Shown: positions 31,329 through 40,420 of the stretch, piece after piece
Numbering within the stretch: the first letter of the stretch is position 1
Layout: each line of letters starts with the position of its first letter
DNA from: RUG626 sp051866775
GTDB taxonomy: Bacteria; Bacillota; Clostridia; Oscillospirales; Oscillospiraceae
Assembly (NCBI GenBank): GCA_051866775.1
Contig: JBJDXR010000033.1
Coordinates: 1 to 64,000, forward strand
DNA: 64,000 nt
Direction: 5' to 3'
Made by a program: the position numbers and the translations under genes
Notes under the pieces: model-generated
The model's input: the letters and a program-made list of their open reading frames with translations, nothing else
The model's database searches: none
Told to the model about the DNA's origin: nothing

Positions 31329-33746
31329 ATGGACAAAGAATACTACGCTCAGTCATCTGGCAGTTTGGAAACGCTTCCGCTTATCCCTCTGCGCGGTATA
31401 AGCGTTTTTCCTGAGATGACTATGAGCTTTGATGTAGAGCGCAAGCAATCGGTTGAAGCGCTCAACGCCGCCATAGACGGCAACCGGCGCATATTTCTCT
31501 CTGCCCAAAAAGATGTGCTGAAGGAATATCCCGATAAAGATAACGTTTATGATTTTGGGGTCGTCGGTATTCTCAGGCAGTTTCTGCGTACGCAGGATGG
31601 CGGAATGCGCGTCATGATTGAAGGACAGTTCCGTGCAAAGGCCATACTCTTTGATTTTGGCGGTAAATACGCGACGGCTGAGGTGGCCTCAGTTCCCGCA
31701 GAAAAGGCTGACGCTACACCTGACACAGAGGCTCTCATGCGAAACACCATCGGAGTTTATGAGGAATATCTATCACTCAGTGGGAATTCTATTCCCGAAA
31801 CGCTAATTGGACTCGCTGTTCGCAATGATCCTGGGTATACGGCGGATTATATCGCCCAGAACGTGCATTTTAACTATTCACAGAAGCAGGAGATACTTGA
31901 GATTATTGACCCGTTAGAGCGTCTAAAAGCTGTGGATATGATGCTCCAGCGTGAGATTGAGGTACTCACTATTGAGCGCGATATAAACGATAAGCTCCGT
32001 GAGCAGCTTATGCACAATCAGCGCGAAAACATTCTTCGCGAGCAGATGCGCATTATTCAGTCGGAGCTTGGAGACGATGAATCCTCGGAGATAGAGGACT
32101 ATCGGATGAAAATTCTGGCGCTGGAACTTGGAGATGAGATTGAAAACAAGCTGTTAAAAGAGACTGATAGGCTGGCAAAGCAGCCCTTCGGCTCCGCTGA
32201 AGGCTCGGTAATACGCGGTTATCTTGACGCCGTCCTTGCCCTTCCATGGCATGAGTCCACCAAGGAGCGCCTTGATATAGCTGCGGCAAGAAAAATTCTT
32301 GATAAGGATCACTTTGGACTTGATAAGGTCAAAGAGCGCATTGTTGAGTTTCTCGCTGTAAGGCAGATGGCTCCTGATATTAAGGGCGGCATACTGTGCC
32401 TCGTCGGCCCTCCGGGAGTCGGAAAGACCTCGGTCGCTATCAGTATCGCAAAAGCTATGAACAGAAAGCTTGCAAGGATGTCTCTAGGCGGAATACACGA
32501 TGAGGCTGAGATCCGCGGTCACAGAAAGACGTATATCGGAGCTATGCCCGGACGTATTATGACTGCCATAACCCAGTCCGGTTCACGTAATCCGCTCCTG
32601 CTGCTTGATGAGATAGACAAGCTTGGAAGCGACTATAAGGGCGACCCGGCCTCGGCGCTTTTGGAGGCCCTCGACCCTGAGCAGAACTCATCATTCCGCG
32701 ATCACTTCCTTGAGGTGCCATTCGACCTGTCGGAGGTGATGTTCATCACAACTGCGAACACCACGGATACCATACCTCGCCCGCTGCTTGACCGTATGGA
32801 GATCATCGAGCTTACAAGCTATACAGATGAGGAGAAGCTCCAGATAGCCAAGAATTATCTGCTTCCAAAGCAGCGAAAAAAGCATGGATTAGATGCCCGC
32901 AGGCTTAAAATCGGTGACGACGTGATGCGCGATATAATATCCGGCTACACAAGGGAATCAGGCGTACGGCAGTTGGAGCGTGAGCTTGCTGCAATTTGCC
33001 GTAAGACAGACACCAAGATCGCTTCTGGAGAGATAAAGGCCATGACGGTTACCGCCGATAAGCTTGAATCCCTTCTCGGGGTACGCCGTTTTAAGCCTGA
33101 GCAGCTGTCCGGAAAGGATCAGGTAGGCGTGGTAAACGGCCTTGCATGGACGTCTGTCGGCGGCGAGATCCTTGAGGTCGAGGCCGGAGTACTTGACGGC
33201 AGCGGCAAGCTGGAGCTTACGGGGAACCTCGGAGATGTTATGAAGGAGTCGGCTCAGGCAGCGGTCTCCTATATTCGCAGCCGCTGTGACAGGCTTGGAA
33301 TTGACAGGGAGTTTTATAAAAATAAGGACATCCACATTCACTTTCCAGAAGGCGCCATCCCTAAGGATGGTCCTTCAGCAGGAATAACCATAGCAATAGC
33401 TGTGATCTCCGCACTCACTGGCGTTCCTGTAAGGCGCGATGTTGCTATGACGGGCGAGATAACTCTGACCGGGCGTATTCTTCCGATCGGCGGACTTAAA
33501 GAGAAGACAATGGCAGCAATGAGATTTGGGGTAAAGACTGTCATTATACCATCGGATAATGAACGTGATCTTGAGGACATTGACCAGACGGTAAGGAGAT
33601 GTCTCAATTTTGTGACAGCCTCCAGACTTGACGATGTTCTCGATGTGGCACTGGTCTTTCCGGAGAATTCAGCGGAATGTCCTGAAAGCAAAAAAATTCT
33701 CACACGCAAAGAGGTTAAGGGAAGCACCGTCTCTATAAGACAGTGA
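31329..33746 (+). CDS. lon: ATP-dependent protease Lon (LonA type)
   Basis: Soluble homohexameric AAA+ serine protease of 805 residues: N-terminal substrate-binding domain (LPLIPLRGISVFPEM), coiled helical region, Walker A GPPGVGKTS, Walker B LLLDEIDKLG, and a C-terminal protease domain with catalytic Ser683 in PKDGPSAGIT and a lysine in LKEK (about 724-727). The domain order and absence of membrane spans identify LonA rather than LonB. It overlaps the first in-frame start of engB, but the preferred engB start lies 21 bases after its stop. Confidence 0.98.
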   Translation: MDKEYYAQSSGSLETLPLIPLRGISVFPEMTMSFDVERKQSVEALNAAIDGNRRIFLSAQKDVLKEYPDKDNVYDFGVVGILRQFLRTQDGGMRVMIEGQFRAKAILFDFGGKYATAEVASVPAEKADATPDTEALMRNTIGVYEEYLSLSGNSIPETLIGLAVRNDPGYTADYIAQNVHFNYSQKQEILEIIDPLERLKAVDMMLQREIEVLTIERDINDKLREQLMHNQRENILREQMRIIQSELGDDESSEIEDYRMKILALELGDEIENKLLKETDRLAKQPFGSAEGSVIRGYLDAVLALPWHESTKERLDIAAARKILDKDHFGLDKVKERIVEFLAVRQMAPDIKGGILCLVGPPGVGKTSVAISIAKAMNRKLARMSLGGIHDEAEIRGHRKTYIGAMPGRIMTAITQSGSRNPLLLLDEIDKLGSDYKGDPASALLEALDPEQNSSFRDHFLEVPFDLSEVMFITTANTTDTIPRPLLDRMEIIELTSYTDEEKLQIAKNYLLPKQRKKHGLDARRLKIGDDVMRDIISGYTRESGVRQLERELAAICRKTDTKIASGEIKAMTVTADKLESLLGVRRFKPEQLSGKDQVGVVNGLAWTSVGGEILEVEAGVLDGSGKLELTGNLGDVMKESAQAAVSYIRSRCDRLGIDREFYKNKDIHIHFPEGAIPKDGPSAGITIAIAVISALTGVPVRRDVAMTGEITLTGRILPIGGLKEKTMAAMRFGVKTVIIPSDNERDLEDIDQTVRRCLNFVTASRLDDVLDVALVFPENSAECPESKKILTRKEVKGSTVSIRQ

Positions 33747-33766
33747 CGGTGCTGCAAGGAAAAAAT

Positions 33767-34357
33767 ATGGATTTCAGCAAAATCGAATTTGTAAAATCAG
33801 CCGCGTCTGTTAAGGATTTTGTTCGTGACGGCCGTCCGCAGATAACCTTTGCCGGGCGCTCGAATGTGGGTAAATCCTCCGTTATCAACACTCTTGTTAA
33901 AAGGAAAAACTTTGCCAGAGTAGGGGCGCAGCCCGGCAAGACCTCCCAGATAAATTATTTTTTGGTGGACAATAAGGCCTATATAACCGATCTTCCCGGT
34001 TATGGCTATGCCAAGGTATCCAAGGTGGAACGCGACCGGTGGGGAAGGCTGATGGAGAGCTATTTTGCCGAGCAGGGACTTATAACACTTGGGGTCATGA
34101 TCGTCGATGCCCGTCATAAGCCTACAGCTGATGACGTTACCATGTTTAAGTGGTTCAAGGACACCGGCTGCCCTGTGATTGTTGTAGCAAATAAGACCGA
34201 TAAGGCCAAAAAGAGTGAGCTTTCGGACAATCTTGAGCTTATAGGCTCGGTTCTGGATTTTCCGGCAGGCACCATTCTTGTCCCTTTTTCTGCTGAGAAG
34301 GGAACCGGGCGAGGGGAGCTTATCTCAGTAATTGAAAACAAGCTCTCCATGTGCTAA
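33767..34357 (+). CDS. engB: ribosome biogenesis GTPase EngB (YsxC)
   Basis: Essential GTPase that assists 50S subunit assembly. The 196-residue product has P-loop GRSNVGKSS, G2 region PGKTSQINYF, G3 DLPGYG, G4 NKTDK and G5 FSAEKG. The ATG at 33767 with AAGGA upstream gives the usual N-terminus (MDFSKIEFVKSA); a GTG at 33743 overlaps lon and lacks a site. Downstream of lon is its conserved position in Firmicutes. Confidence 0.96.
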   Translation: MDFSKIEFVKSAASVKDFVRDGRPQITFAGRSNVGKSSVINTLVKRKNFARVGAQPGKTSQINYFLVDNKAYITDLPGYGYAKVSKVERDRWGRLMESYFAEQGLITLGVMIVDARHKPTADDVTMFKWFKDTGCPVIVVANKTDKAKKSELSDNLELIGSVLDFPAGTILVPFSAEKGTGRGELISVIENKLSMC

Positions 34358-34367
34358 AATAACGAGT

Positions 34368-35039
34368 ATGATCGAAGTATTTAAAAATTTGGATTGGTCG
34401 GTGCTAACTGACGCGCTGCTTTCCGTAATACCTGCTCTTATATGTATCACTATCCATGAGTGCAGTCACGGCTTTGTCGCTCTGAAGCTTGGGGATACGA
34501 CTGCAAAGGATATGGGGCGGCTGACCTTAAATCCCTTAAAGCACTTTGACATTTTAGGCTTTGTTATGCTGGCATTTGTTGGCTTCGGCTGGGCAAAGCC
34601 AGTACCGATAGATATGCGCAGATTTAAAAATCCAAAGCGCGGTATGGCTGTCTCTGCGCTTGCGGGGCCGGTATCGAATATACTTCTCTCGGTTTTGCTC
34701 CTGTTCCTTTACGGGCTGCTGTTTGTACCGATTTACTCATCGTCTTTTGGATATTATGTGCTGTATACGCTTTACCGCACGGCATATCTCAGTGCTGCAT
34801 TGGCAGTGTTTAACATCATACCTATCCCGCCTCTTGACGGCTCAAAGGTTCTGTTCTCACTAATATCTGATGATGCTTACTATAAGCTGATGAGGTATGA
34901 AAGATACGGAATGATCATCCTTCTCATCCTTATAGTCACAGATGTGTTGAACGGACCTCTTAACACAGCAGTATCATTTGTCTTTAATAAGCTGTTCTTC
35001 TTTGCCGGGCTTGGCACCAAAATAACAAATATCTTCTGA
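34368..35039 (+). CDS. site-2 protease family membrane protein (M50, YwhC-like)
   Basis: A 223-residue intramembrane metalloprotease with about five or six hydrophobic segments, zinc motif HECSH near residue 30 and the second-ligand motif IPIPPLDGSK. It belongs to the short M50 group found beside scpA-scpB in many Firmicutes; its substrate is not known. The preferred ATG at 34368 is 11 bases after the engB stop, though its ribosome-binding site is weak. It is distinct from the SpoIVFB-like protease at 17894. Confidence 0.88.
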   Translation: MIEVFKNLDWSVLTDALLSVIPALICITIHECSHGFVALKLGDTTAKDMGRLTLNPLKHFDILGFVMLAFVGFGWAKPVPIDMRRFKNPKRGMAVSALAGPVSNILLSVLLLFLYGLLFVPIYSSSFGYYVLYTLYRTAYLSAALAVFNIIPIPPLDGSKVLFSLISDDAYYKLMRYERYGMIILLILIVTDVLNGPLNTAVSFVFNKLFFFAGLGTKITNIF

Positions 35040-35053
35040 AATAAGGAGCAAAT

Positions 35054-35812
35054 ATGGAAAACCCTACGTTCCGGCTGGAGGGAATAGTTCGGGCAAAAGA
35101 CGATATGGAGGATTTTGAGGGTCCGCTTACTCTCATTCTTCAGCTTCTTGCTAAAAATAAGATAGAGATTCAGGACATACAGATATCCCAGCTGCTTGAG
35201 CAATACATGGCTTATCTCGACGAAATGAAGGCGATGGATCTGGAGATAGCCAGTGAGTTTGTAGCCATGGCTTCCCATTTGGTATACATAAAGGCCCGGA
35301 TGCTCTTAAGCGCCGGCGAGGAGACAACTGAGCTTGAGGAGCTGATGCAGTCTCTTGAAAAGCTCAAAAACCGTGACGTTTACGCAAGTGTTAAAGAGAC
35401 GATTCCTGTAATTGCAGAGATGTATACGCGCGGTGCCGGGACAATAGTAAAGCCGCCTGAGTACATGCCTGTAGATAAGGTGTATAAATACTCACACGAA
35501 AAAAACGATCTGCTTGACGCTATGATACGAGTTCTATCCAGAGAGGATGCCTCCGCCACACTCAAAGAACCGCCGGTCATACCTGTCCCAAAGCGCATAG
35601 TCTATTCTGTTACCGAGAAGACGAGTGAGATTATTTCACGCCTAAAAAGGATCGGCGGCTCCAGCCTCAGTGAGCTTTTCGGGAGCAGCGGCAGCAGGTC
35701 TGAGCTTGTCGCAACGTTTATCGCCCTTCTGGAGCTTTGCCGATCCGGCAGCATAATGATCTGCGGAGACGGCAATGATTCAAGCGTAACATATGTTTCA
35801 AACGAACAATGA
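35054..35812 (+). CDS. scpA: segregation and condensation protein A
   Basis: Kleisin subunit that bridges the SMC dimer in bacterial condensin. The 252-residue protein shows the family N-terminus FEGPLTLILQLLAKNKIEI, then DIQISQLLEQYMAYL and ASEFVAMASHLVYIKARMLL. The C-terminal winged-helix region binds the SMC head. The gene follows the M50 protease by 15 bases behind AAGGAG and precedes scpB. The smc gene is not in the window. Confidence 0.95.
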   Translation: MENPTFRLEGIVRAKDDMEDFEGPLTLILQLLAKNKIEIQDIQISQLLEQYMAYLDEMKAMDLEIASEFVAMASHLVYIKARMLLSAGEETTELEELMQSLEKLKNRDVYASVKETIPVIAEMYTRGAGTIVKPPEYMPVDKVYKYSHEKNDLLDAMIRVLSREDASATLKEPPVIPVPKRIVYSVTEKTSEIISRLKRIGGSSLSELFGSSGSRSELVATFIALLELCRSGSIMICGDGNDSSVTYVSNEQ

Positions 35813-35824
35813 AAGGTAATAATA

Positions 35825-36448
35825 ATGGAAATCCGTGATTTGGAGGGTGCGATAGAGGGCATACTCTTTGCCTCCGGAGAGCCGATACCTGTAGAACGCA
35901 TCGCCGCAGTGCTGGCAGTTCCCAAGGAGCTGATTTTTGATATTGCTGATAAGATAGCTGATAAGCTGAGCTTTGAACGTCGGGGGATAAGGCTTTTAAA
36001 GCTGGAAAACTCACTTCAGCTGTGTTCGGCGCCTGAATACAGCGATTATATCCGCGCGGTGCTTGAGACAAGAAAGCCTCCCAAGCTAACGCAGACAGCC
36101 CTTGAGGTGTTGTCGATAGTCGCATATTTTCAGCCCGTCACCAGAGCGTATATAGAACAGGTGCGTGGTATAGACAGCTCCTATACCGTGGGTGTACTGA
36201 CTGAGCGCGGGCTTATTGAGCCGTGTGGTCAGCTGGATGCTCCTGGGCGGCCTACTTTATTCAGAACGACAAAAAATTTTCTAAGGACCTTTGGCATTTC
36301 CTCGCTGGAAGAGCTTCCCGAGCTTCCTTCTGTAAATGATGATAACGACGAACAGCTAAGGCTTAAGGCGTCGATCGACGCCCTGCAGGAGCATTCTCAA
36401 GCTGACTCGAAATCCGATTTAGAAGATAAAAGCGGCACTGACATATGA
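35825..36448 (+). CDS. scpB: segregation and condensation protein B
   Basis: Dimeric winged-helix partner of ScpA in the SMC condensin complex. The 207-residue protein contains EGILFASGEPI, the TQTALEVLSIVAYFQPVTRA helix region and VRGIDSSYTVGVLTERGLIE, all typical of the family. Its C-terminal 35 residues are acidic and probably disordered. It lies 12 bases after scpA. Confidence 0.95.
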   Translation: MEIRDLEGAIEGILFASGEPIPVERIAAVLAVPKELIFDIADKIADKLSFERRGIRLLKLENSLQLCSAPEYSDYIRAVLETRKPPKLTQTALEVLSIVAYFQPVTRAYIEQVRGIDSSYTVGVLTERGLIEPCGQLDAPGRPTLFRTTKNFLRTFGISSLEELPELPSVNDDNDEQLRLKASIDALQEHSQADSKSDLEDKSGTDI

Positions 36449-36478
36449 GCTATGTAATTGAATGACGCGGTGGTGTTG

Positions 36479-37105
36479 ATGACAGCTTTAATAATAATTG
36501 GCGCAGTTTTCCTGATTCTACTGCTTATATCCCTGCTGCGTTTCGGCGTCTCCATTATATATTCAGATAAGGAGCTTTGCGTTAAAGCTGTAGCCGGGCC
36601 TGTCAGGATTACTGTTTTTCCTATAAAGGAAAAAGATAAACCTGAAAAAAAGCGCAAAAAGCGGGAGAAAACGGAAAAAGAAGAAGCCGAACCGCCCAAA
36701 AAGGAAAAAATCGATATTAAAGAAAAGCTCCAAAAGCTCCTCCCTCCGGTATTAAACGCTCTTGGAAGGCTAAGAAGAAAGCTGTCTATAGATAAGCTTA
36801 CCATCCACTATACTGCAGCTGCGGACGACCCTTGTTCGGCGGCAATGAGCTTCGGCTATGCCTCTGCGGCGATAGGGGCGGTTATGCCGCTTATCGAAAA
36901 TAACTTTAAGATACGGGAGCGCGACGTCGGTGCAGACGTTACTTTTGACTCTACTGAGAATATTATTTATGTAAATGCGCAGCTTACGCTCGCTTTTTGG
37001 GAAATAATATATATATGCCTTGCTCTGCTGCCGCTTTTGAAGTCTTTAGGCAGCGGTGAGGATACGGGAAAGGTGGATAAAAATGGACAAGCAACCAATA
37101 AGTGA
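36479..37105 (+). CDS. DUF2953 membrane protein
   Basis: A 208-residue protein with an N-terminal membrane span, a highly charged Lys/Glu linker (about residues 48-85) and a C-terminal region with the DUF2953 character (GYASAAIGAVMPLIE, then VTFDSTENIIYVNAQLTL). The family is found in spore formers next to ytfJ, suggesting a role in spores, but its function is unknown. The ATG at 36479 is preferred to a TTG at 36458 because of GGTGGTG upstream. It overlaps ytfJ by 23 bases. Confidence 0.78.
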   Translation: MTALIIIGAVFLILLLISLLRFGVSIIYSDKELCVKAVAGPVRITVFPIKEKDKPEKKRKKREKTEKEEAEPPKKEKIDIKEKLQKLLPPVLNALGRLRRKLSIDKLTIHYTAAADDPCSAAMSFGYASAAIGAVMPLIENNFKIRERDVGADVTFDSTENIIYVNAQLTLAFWEIIYICLALLPLLKSLGSGEDTGKVDKNGQATNK

Positions 37106-37478
37106 TCTTATGGACACCGTCATGACAAAGATCCACGAGATGGTGGACGTCAGTACAGTAATCGGTGAGCCGATCAACACCGCGGATGGCATTACAATCA
37201 TCCCTGTGTCGAAGGTCAGCTTCGGTTTTGCCGCTGGGGGCTCTGACTTTACGGGAAAAAATCAGCAGGCCTCACAGAAAAACCCGTTCGGCGGCGGGAG
37301 CGGAGCCGGCGTCAAAATTAATCCGGTGGCGTTTGTGGTTATAAAGGATGGTGCGGTGCGCATTATGAATATCGAACCTCCTGCTTCAAATACCGTGGAC
37401 CGCATAATTGACAACGCACCTGAGATTATTGACAAGATCTCCGCGCTTATAAAAAAAGAGGATGAAGAGAAGAAATAA
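37083..37478 (+). CDS. ytfJ: sporulation protein GerW/YtfJ
   Basis: A 131-residue protein of the GerW (YtfJ) family, needed for normal spore germination in Bacillus. It has family features: an N-terminal helix with a hydrophobic face, VIGEPINTADGITIIPVSKV, the glycine-rich GFAAGGSDF and VKINPVAFVVI. The ATG at 37083 follows AAGGTGG within the overlapping DUF2953 gene. Together with the SpoIVFB-like gene it marks the organism as a spore former. Confidence 0.92.
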   Translation: MDKQPISDLMDTVMTKIHEMVDVSTVIGEPINTADGITIIPVSKVSFGFAAGGSDFTGKNQQASQKNPFGGGSGAGVKINPVAFVVIKDGAVRIMNIEPPASNTVDRIIDNAPEIIDKISALIKKEDEEKK

Positions 37479-37539
37479 AATGCCCGTATAGTTTTTAGCC
37501 CTGTAAGGCAATAATAAGCACCGCAAGGTGGTGTTTATT

Positions 37540-38682
37540 ATGATAAAAAAGCTTTTACCGGCAGCCGCCGCCATTTGCATACTGGCGGCGGTTGGCGTTT
37601 TTGATTGTTCTGCCGCTGAAATATCCGCAAAATCCGCAATAGTCATAGAATCAAGTACAGGAACCGTCCTTTATGAAAAGGATGCCGATAACCAGATGCT
37701 CATAGCCAGCACAACTAAGATAATGACGGCTCTGGTGGCGCTGGAAAACAGCGATATCGACTCGGTTGTGACGGTTCCGGCTGCCTGTGAAGGTGTTGAA
37801 GGCTCGTCCCTCTATCTAAAGGCAGGGGAGCAGCTTACGCTTAGAGAGCTGCTTTACGGGATGATGCTGGAGTCAGGCAACGACGCCGCAGTAGCCGTTG
37901 CATATCACGTATCGGGGAGCATTGAGGACTTTGCAAAGCTTATGAATGACCGCGCAGAGGCGCTGGGATGTGAGAATACGCATTTTGTAAATCCTAACGG
38001 ACTTGATGCGGACGGACACTATTCCTCGGCGCGGGATTTGGCTAAGATCATGTCCGAGGCCATGGAAAATGAGCTTTTTGAGCAGATAGTGTCAACCAAG
38101 ACTATTTCATTTGGCGGAAGAAGCTTTACAAATCACAACAAGCTCCTTTGGTCATATGACGGTGTTGTGGGGGGCAAGACGGGGTATACCAAAAGCGCTG
38201 GACGTACGCTCGTCACATGTGCCGAGCGTGACGGTATGCGCCTTATATGTGTCACCCTCTGCGATTCGAATGATTGGAGCGACCATATGGCACTTTATGA
38301 TGAGGCGTTTTCAAATTGGGAAGCAGTTAGAATCTGCCGTGCAGGAGAGCCGGTTTCAGATGTTTCCGTTATTTCCGGGGAATCGGACACCGTCGGGGTC
38401 TGCACGGACAGCGACCTGCGGCTTATCGTGAGGCGCGGGTCTGAGACAAAAATAGAACTGGAGCTTCCTGAATTCGTATATGCTGAGGTGAGCGAAGGGG
38501 CTCTTGCCGGATATCTTCGGGTGATAAACGGCTCCGATATATTTACGAAGGAGCTATACTACGCAGATACTGTTCCGCGTGACAGCTCGGAGAAGCTCTC
38601 CGGCTGGGACAAAATTAAACGTGCTCTTTCCGATATTGTAGGCCGCAGCTTTGCCGGCCTGGGATACGAGCCGGAGAATTAG
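37540..38682 (+). CDS. dacF: D-alanyl-D-alanine carboxypeptidase, DacF-like
   Basis: Low-molecular-weight penicillin-binding protein that trims the terminal D-Ala from peptidoglycan stem peptides outside the membrane. The 380-residue product has a signal peptide (about 1-26, cleavage near CSAAEIS), the active-site SxxK as ASTTK (Ser57, Lys60), SGN at 112-114 and KTG at 213-215, then a beta-rich PBP5-type C-terminal domain. The ATG at 37540 has AAGGTGGTG upstream. Its place after scpAB and ytfJ matches the dacF locus of other spore formers. Confidence 0.92.
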   Translation: MIKKLLPAAAAICILAAVGVFDCSAAEISAKSAIVIESSTGTVLYEKDADNQMLIASTTKIMTALVALENSDIDSVVTVPAACEGVEGSSLYLKAGEQLTLRELLYGMMLESGNDAAVAVAYHVSGSIEDFAKLMNDRAEALGCENTHFVNPNGLDADGHYSSARDLAKIMSEAMENELFEQIVSTKTISFGGRSFTNHNKLLWSYDGVVGGKTGYTKSAGRTLVTCAERDGMRLICVTLCDSNDWSDHMALYDEAFSNWEAVRICRAGEPVSDVSVISGESDTVGVCTDSDLRLIVRRGSETKIELELPEFVYAEVSEGALAGYLRVINGSDIFTKELYYADTVPRDSSEKLSGWDKIKRALSDIVGRSFAGLGYEPEN

Positions 38683-38703
38683 AGAATCAAAAGGGCTGAT
38701 GAT

Positions 38704-39414
38704 ATGGAAGAACGCCTTCAAAAGATAATTGCTGCGCACGGCGGTATGTCCCGCCGTGCCGCAGAAAAGCTTATTTCTGACGGTAAGGTCTTGGTAAACG
38801 GCGTCACTGCAGGGCTCGGCTGCAAAGCTGATGCTTCTACCGATGAGATCAGCATAGACGGTGTGCTGCTCAATATGGACGATGAGAAAAAGGTTTACAT
38901 AATGTTAAATAAACCTGCGGGCTTTGTTACGACAATGAGCGACGAAAAGGGAAGGCGAACCGTCGCTGAGCTTGTTCAGGATATCCCACAGCGTGTCTAT
39001 CCGGTGGGACGGCTCGATCTAAATTCCGAAGGATTGCTGCTTATGACAAATGACGGGGATTTTGCAAACAAGATCATGCACCCGTCCTTTGAGAAGGAAA
39101 AGACTTATAGGGTGCAGATATCAGGGGATATTCATAAGGGCATACCTGTGCTTTTAGCGCCTATGGAATTGGATGGGATCGAGCTTCGCAAACCGTCGGT
39201 AAAGCTTCTTAAGGAAGAAAACGGCATGGCCGTTATTGATATCACTATACATGAGGGGAAAAACCGGCAAATCCGCCGTATGTGCGAGGCTGCCGGACTA
39301 AAGGTTCACCGCCTCACAAGAATATCTATAGGTAAGCTGGGCCTGGGAAGGCTGAAAAAGGGTTGCTGGCGGCACCTCACTAAGGAAGAATTGGAGCTTC
39401 TGTGCAGTAATTGA
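38704..39414 (+). CDS. rluB: rRNA pseudouridine synthase, RluB/RsuA family
   Basis: Isomerises a specific uridine in rRNA. The 236-residue protein has an N-terminal S4 RNA-binding domain (LQKIIAAHGGMSRRAAEKLI), the catalytic motif VGRLDLNSEGLLLMTNDG, and GKNRQIRRMCEAAG near the C-terminus. It resembles RluB, which acts on 23S rRNA, but the RsuA, RluB and RluF groups are hard to separate by eye. It follows dacF by 21 bases. Confidence 0.92.
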   Translation: MEERLQKIIAAHGGMSRRAAEKLISDGKVLVNGVTAGLGCKADASTDEISIDGVLLNMDDEKKVYIMLNKPAGFVTTMSDEKGRRTVAELVQDIPQRVYPVGRLDLNSEGLLLMTNDGDFANKIMHPSFEKEKTYRVQISGDIHKGIPVLLAPMELDGIELRKPSVKLLKEENGMAVIDITIHEGKNRQIRRMCEAAGLKVHRLTRISIGKLGLGRLKKGCWRHLTKEELELLCSN

Positions 39415-39456
39415 TTCAAAATTGCAGGATATATTTATTAAAATTGCAAAAACCCC

Positions 39457-39485
39457 TTGAAATCTCAGAAAAATAAATATAATAT
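39457..39485 (+). promoter_or_regulatory. candidate promoter of the RpiR-family gene
   Basis: TTGAAA (39457-39462) and TAATAT (39480-39485) are separated by 17 bases, in the 139-base gap between rluB and the RpiR gene. Confidence 0.5.
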
Positions 39486-39553
39486 AGCTTTTGTTCGTAT
39501 ATGTATTTTCATTTGCATTTTTTCAATTACTGATATTATAGAGGAGAAAAATC

Positions 39554-40420
39554 GTGATGGATAAAGATGTTCTGGCCGCAATCAAGGCTGTATCGCCTAC
39601 CTTTTCAAAAGGCCAGCGCAGGATCGCCAATTATATCACCGAAAACTATGACAAAGCCGCTTTTATGACCGCCGGAAAGCTTGGCAGCGCTGCGGGCGTC
39701 TCCGAGTCTACAGTAGTACGCTTCGCCGCGGATCTTGGCTATGACGGCTATCCTGCGATGCGGAAGGCTCTTCAGGAGCTTATTAAAAACAGGCTTACTA
39801 CAGTACAGCGCATTGAGGTAGCCCGGGGAATGATCTCAAGCGGTGACGTACTTGAAACTGTGCTTACCTCTGATATAGATAAGATCCGCCACACCCTTGA
39901 AGATGTTGATCATGCAGCTTTTACAGATGCGGTCGACGCCATAACAAAGGCAAAGACAATATATGTTGTCGGCCTCAGATCTTCTTCGGCCCTTGCCAGC
40001 TTTATGGGCTTTTACCTTAATCTGCTCTTTCCCGATGTGCGGCTTGTAAACCAGAGTGCTGCGAGTGAGATATACGAGCAGGTGCTTCACATTTCCGAGG
40101 ATGATGTACTTATAGCGATAAGCTTTCCCAGATATTCCCGAAAAACTATAATGGCCATGCAGTTTGCTGAGGATAAAGGGGCAACTGTAATAGGCATCAC
40201 CGATTCTGCATCCTCGCTCGTTGCGCATATAGCCGATATTAAGCTGTACGCACGCAGCGAAATGGTCTCATTCTTAGATTCTCTGGTAGCTCCGCTGAGC
40301 CTGATAAACGCTATCGTCGTTGCTGCGGCAGAGCGTTCAAATTATGACCTTGAATCCAATTTTGAGAGTCTTGAAAAGATATGGGCTAAATATGAGGTTT
40401 ATGAAAAGTACGAACAGTGA
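39554..40420 (+). CDS. MurR/RpiR family transcriptional regulator
   Basis: A 288-residue regulator with an N-terminal RpiR helix-turn-helix (KGQRRIANYI, then GSAAGVSESTVVRFAADLGY) and a C-terminal SIS sugar-phosphate-binding domain (VGLRSSSALASFMGFYLNLL). Members sense phosphosugars such as GlcNAc-6-phosphate or MurNAc-6-phosphate; the ligand here is unknown and no sugar-catabolic genes are adjacent. The start is GTG at 39554, 7 bases after AGGAG; an ATG 3 bases on is also possible. It overlaps the next gene. Confidence 0.9.
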   Translation: MMDKDVLAAIKAVSPTFSKGQRRIANYITENYDKAAFMTAGKLGSAAGVSESTVVRFAADLGYDGYPAMRKALQELIKNRLTTVQRIEVARGMISSGDVLETVLTSDIDKIRHTLEDVDHAAFTDAVDAITKAKTIYVVGLRSSSALASFMGFYLNLLFPDVRLVNQSAASEIYEQVLHISEDDVLIAISFPRYSRKTIMAMQFAEDKGATVIGITDSASSLVAHIADIKLYARSEMVSFLDSLVAPLSLINAIVVAAAERSNYDLESNFESLEKIWAKYEVYEKYEQ